From NCBI GenBank assembly GCA_046349875.1, contig JAXMBN010000059.1:1-26963 (forward strand): 26,963 nt of DNA, given 5' to 3'. The notes beneath the pieces were generated by a model. The model saw only the letters and a list, made by a program, of their open reading frames with translations. It made no database searches and was not told the origin of the DNA. This document shows positions 25,247 to 26,963 of the stretch, piece after piece (the stretch's first letter is position 1; each line of letters starts with the position of its first letter). The DNA comes from JAXMBN01 sp046349875 (GTDB lineage Bacteria; Planctomycetota; Planctomycetia; Pirellulales; Pirellulaceae). The position numbers and the translations under genes were made by a program.

Positions 25247-25543
25247 ATGAACCGACTATCCTCTTTTTTCTTCGGATTTATTGCAGGCGCGGTCTCCCTG
25301 TATATCGTGATGACCTGCTACATCGTCCGCGCCACCGACGGTGTGCATTTAGTCCCCAAGTTAGCCGCCAAGCTAGAGATGCCCTACGTCGATATCCGCA
25401 ACTTCACATTGCAAGATTGGCAGAAGAACCAATCCTTAGCTCTGTCGATCATGAAGGCCAACAAAGGCGACATGATGAAAGATGCAACCTTGGATAACTT
25501 CAAGCGATCGACTCAAAACATGGATCAGGTTATGGGAAAGTAA
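25247..25543 (+). CDS. Small single-helix membrane protein, function unknown
   Basis: The protein has 98 residues. The ATG at 25247 is preferred over a longer frame from 25217 because GGGAG lies eight bases upstream of it. A hydrophobic segment covers about residues 4-27 (FFFGFIAGAVSLYIVMTCYI). A soluble tail follows with a conserved-looking core, GVHLVPKLAAKLEMPYVDIR, then NFTLQDWQKNQSLALSI. It resembles small conserved hypothetical proteins of planctomycetes, but I do not know a function. It lies between two frame-broken genes yet is itself intact. It is divergent from the dehydrogenase gene and convergent with the dipeptidase gene. Confidence 0.72.
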   Translation: MNRLSSFFFGFIAGAVSLYIVMTCYIVRATDGVHLVPKLAAKLEMPYVDIRNFTLQDWQKNQSLALSIMKANKGDMMKDATLDNFKRSTQNMDQVMGK

Positions 25544-25602
25544 TCCCGTCCCACAAGGGTTTCCAAGCATGGGGGCGATGACTGCCTCATGTTCGCAAGA
25601 TT

Positions 25603-26963
25603 CTAGAGACTGGCTAGGACTTTTTCGAAATAGCCGCCCGAACTTTTGCACGCTACTGACTTGGACCCGTTCATCAGGCGAGTGGGCATACCAAGAATGT
25701 TGGGGCCAAAGCTAACCATTTCCATTCAGGAAACTTGCACTCCGATGATGCCGCATTCCAGTCCGGCATGGCAAGCCGCCACGTGAAGTTCTTCTCCGAA
25801 CATCTCGTGATAGATCGTCCGCATCGTTTGCACGATCTTGCTGGACGGGAGTGGCTGCCAACCTGGGTACTCGCCTGCAATCTCAACCTTGCCAACCAAC
25901 GATAGGATGGCCTTGAGACTTTGTGTCAATTCAACGCGCTCGGAATCGACGGAACTTCGAGCTAAACACATCAAAGTGCATTGGCCCTTTTGCACGATCA
26001 CGCGAGCCAAATTGTTGCTCGATTGAACCAAGCCGGCAATGGAGGGACTCATGCGATAGATTCCACTTACTGTCCCAGCAATGGTTGCCAAGAGCAACCG
26101 TTGGGCTTCGAGATTCATCACTCGTTCGATCGTATCGGTCGATGGAGTGCAAGTGATCTGTAGATTAGGATCCGTCACCGAGTTTTCCATGCGCACGGTC
26201 AAGGCTTCCTTCATGATCCACATGGCGAAGGCATCGGCTTGATCATGGGGCACAACGATCATGGAAGTGGATTCACGGGGTATGGCGTTCCTTAAACCAC
26301 CACCATCGATCGAGGCGATGCGAACACCAAAAGCCTGAGCTCCGATCAAAAGTCGATTCATGATCTTGTTCGCGTTGCCGCGTCCGAGATGAATCTCCAT
26401 ACCCGAGTGTCCACCTTTGAGACCTCGTACGGCAATCTGCATGGACAATCCACGCGGTGCTGCCTCTTCAGTATAGGTTCCATTGGCCGTCACATCGGCC
26501 CCGCCTGCGCAACCAATGGTGAGTTCATTGTCTTGTTCCGTATCGAGATTCAAAAGTACGCGCCCATCGCACCACGAGGATGACAGTTCTTTGGCTCCAG
26601 TCATCCCTGTTTCCTCATCGATGGTAAACAAGCACTCCAAAGGTGGATGTTGCACGTCGTTCGATTCCAGAACGGAAAACATCGTCGCAACACCGATACC
26701 ATTGTCCGCTCCCAGGGTCGTGCCCAAGGCCTTGACCCAATCGCCATCCAACTCCATGGCGATGCCCATCGTTTCGAAGTCGAAAGACGAATCGGAGTTC
26801 TTCTGCCAGACCATGTCGATATGAGCTTGAAGGACGACGGTGGGATGGTTTTCGTATCCACGGCTTGCTGGTTTCTTGATCAGCACATTGCCAACGTGAT
26901 CACGGTGGGTTTCGAGTCCCAAGGCTCGTCCGCGAGCTTCCACAAACTGACTGACCTTCTCTT
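25603..26963 (-). CDS. pepD: Aminoacyl-histidine dipeptidase (M20 family, PepD), partial, C-terminus frame-broken
   Basis: The frame is open to the right edge, so the N-terminus is missing; no start codon should be placed at 26943. The sequence is a typical PepD: GNVLIKKPASRGYEN, then VVLQAHIDMVWQKN with the first metal histidine and aspartate. LGADNGIGVA holds the bridging aspartate and IDEETGMTGA the catalytic glutamates. GGHSGMEIHLGRGNAN belongs to the dimerisation domain, and HAGLECGIIG carries the late metal ligands. Such enzymes split Xaa-His dipeptides in the cytoplasm. An in-frame TGA at 25726-25728 interrupts the frame. The rest of the family C-terminus, MEMVSFGPNILGM, then HSPDERVQVSSVQKFGRLF and VLASL, is encoded downstream in shifted frames to TAG at 25603. 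The indels match those of the neighbouring genes. Confidence 0.88.

Overview
The window looks like chromosomal DNA of a planctomycete, probably of the Pirellulales. This is inferred from protein style, not from a marker gene. Two unrelated membrane proteins start with the short CxxC zinc ribbon that is common in that group. There is an OprB-type porin, a large secreted M1 peptidase, an M16 peptidase with signal peptide, and a large parallel beta-helix protein. GC content looks moderate, around half. No rRNA, tRNA, CRISPR array, transposase or phage gene was recognised.

Layout. 1-1273 (minus): the N-terminal part of an HD phosphohydrolase cut by the left edge, preceded by a zinc-ribbon membrane protein. 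1488-1955 (plus): trmL. 2005-4476 (minus): zinc-ribbon M48 peptidase. 4885-7641 (plus): two-domain M16 peptidase, closed by a perfect intrinsic terminator. 7852-9270 (plus): a diadenylate cyclase, then a DCC thiol-oxidoreductase-like protein. 9344-11359 (minus): a coiled-coil MscS channel. 11477-11685: a dense 7-bp tandem repeat block with inverted arms. 11693-14197 (minus): M1 aminopeptidase. 14305-14398: a long imperfect inverted repeat between divergent genes. 14642-16258 (plus): OprB porin. 16280-16584: a duplicated block of REP-like hairpins. 16684-18783 (plus): secreted beta-helix protein. 19077-22678 (plus): membrane fusion protein, ABC ATPase and ABC-2 permease, a YbhGFSR-like export operon. 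22750-25010: a Tm-1-like/UPF0261 gene and a convergent zinc alcohol dehydrogenase gene, both broken by many single-base indels. 25247-25543 (plus): small membrane protein. 25603 to the right edge (minus): an M20 aminoacyl-histidine dipeptidase whose last 40 or so codons are also frame-broken.

The genes are mostly single transcription units in alternating directions. The one clear multi-gene functional set is the exporter. A cell-envelope theme recurs: porin, exporter, mechanosensitive channel, membrane or secreted peptidases, beta-helix enzyme and c-di-AMP synthesis. I found no convincing undescribed defence or mobile system. The parts most worth a second look are three intergenic structured or repeated elements, the archaeal-looking diadenylate cyclase, and the frameshift cluster at 23.37-25.75 kb. 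The indels there fall mostly in short homopolymers while the encoded protein stays conserved, so consensus error is more likely than gene decay.
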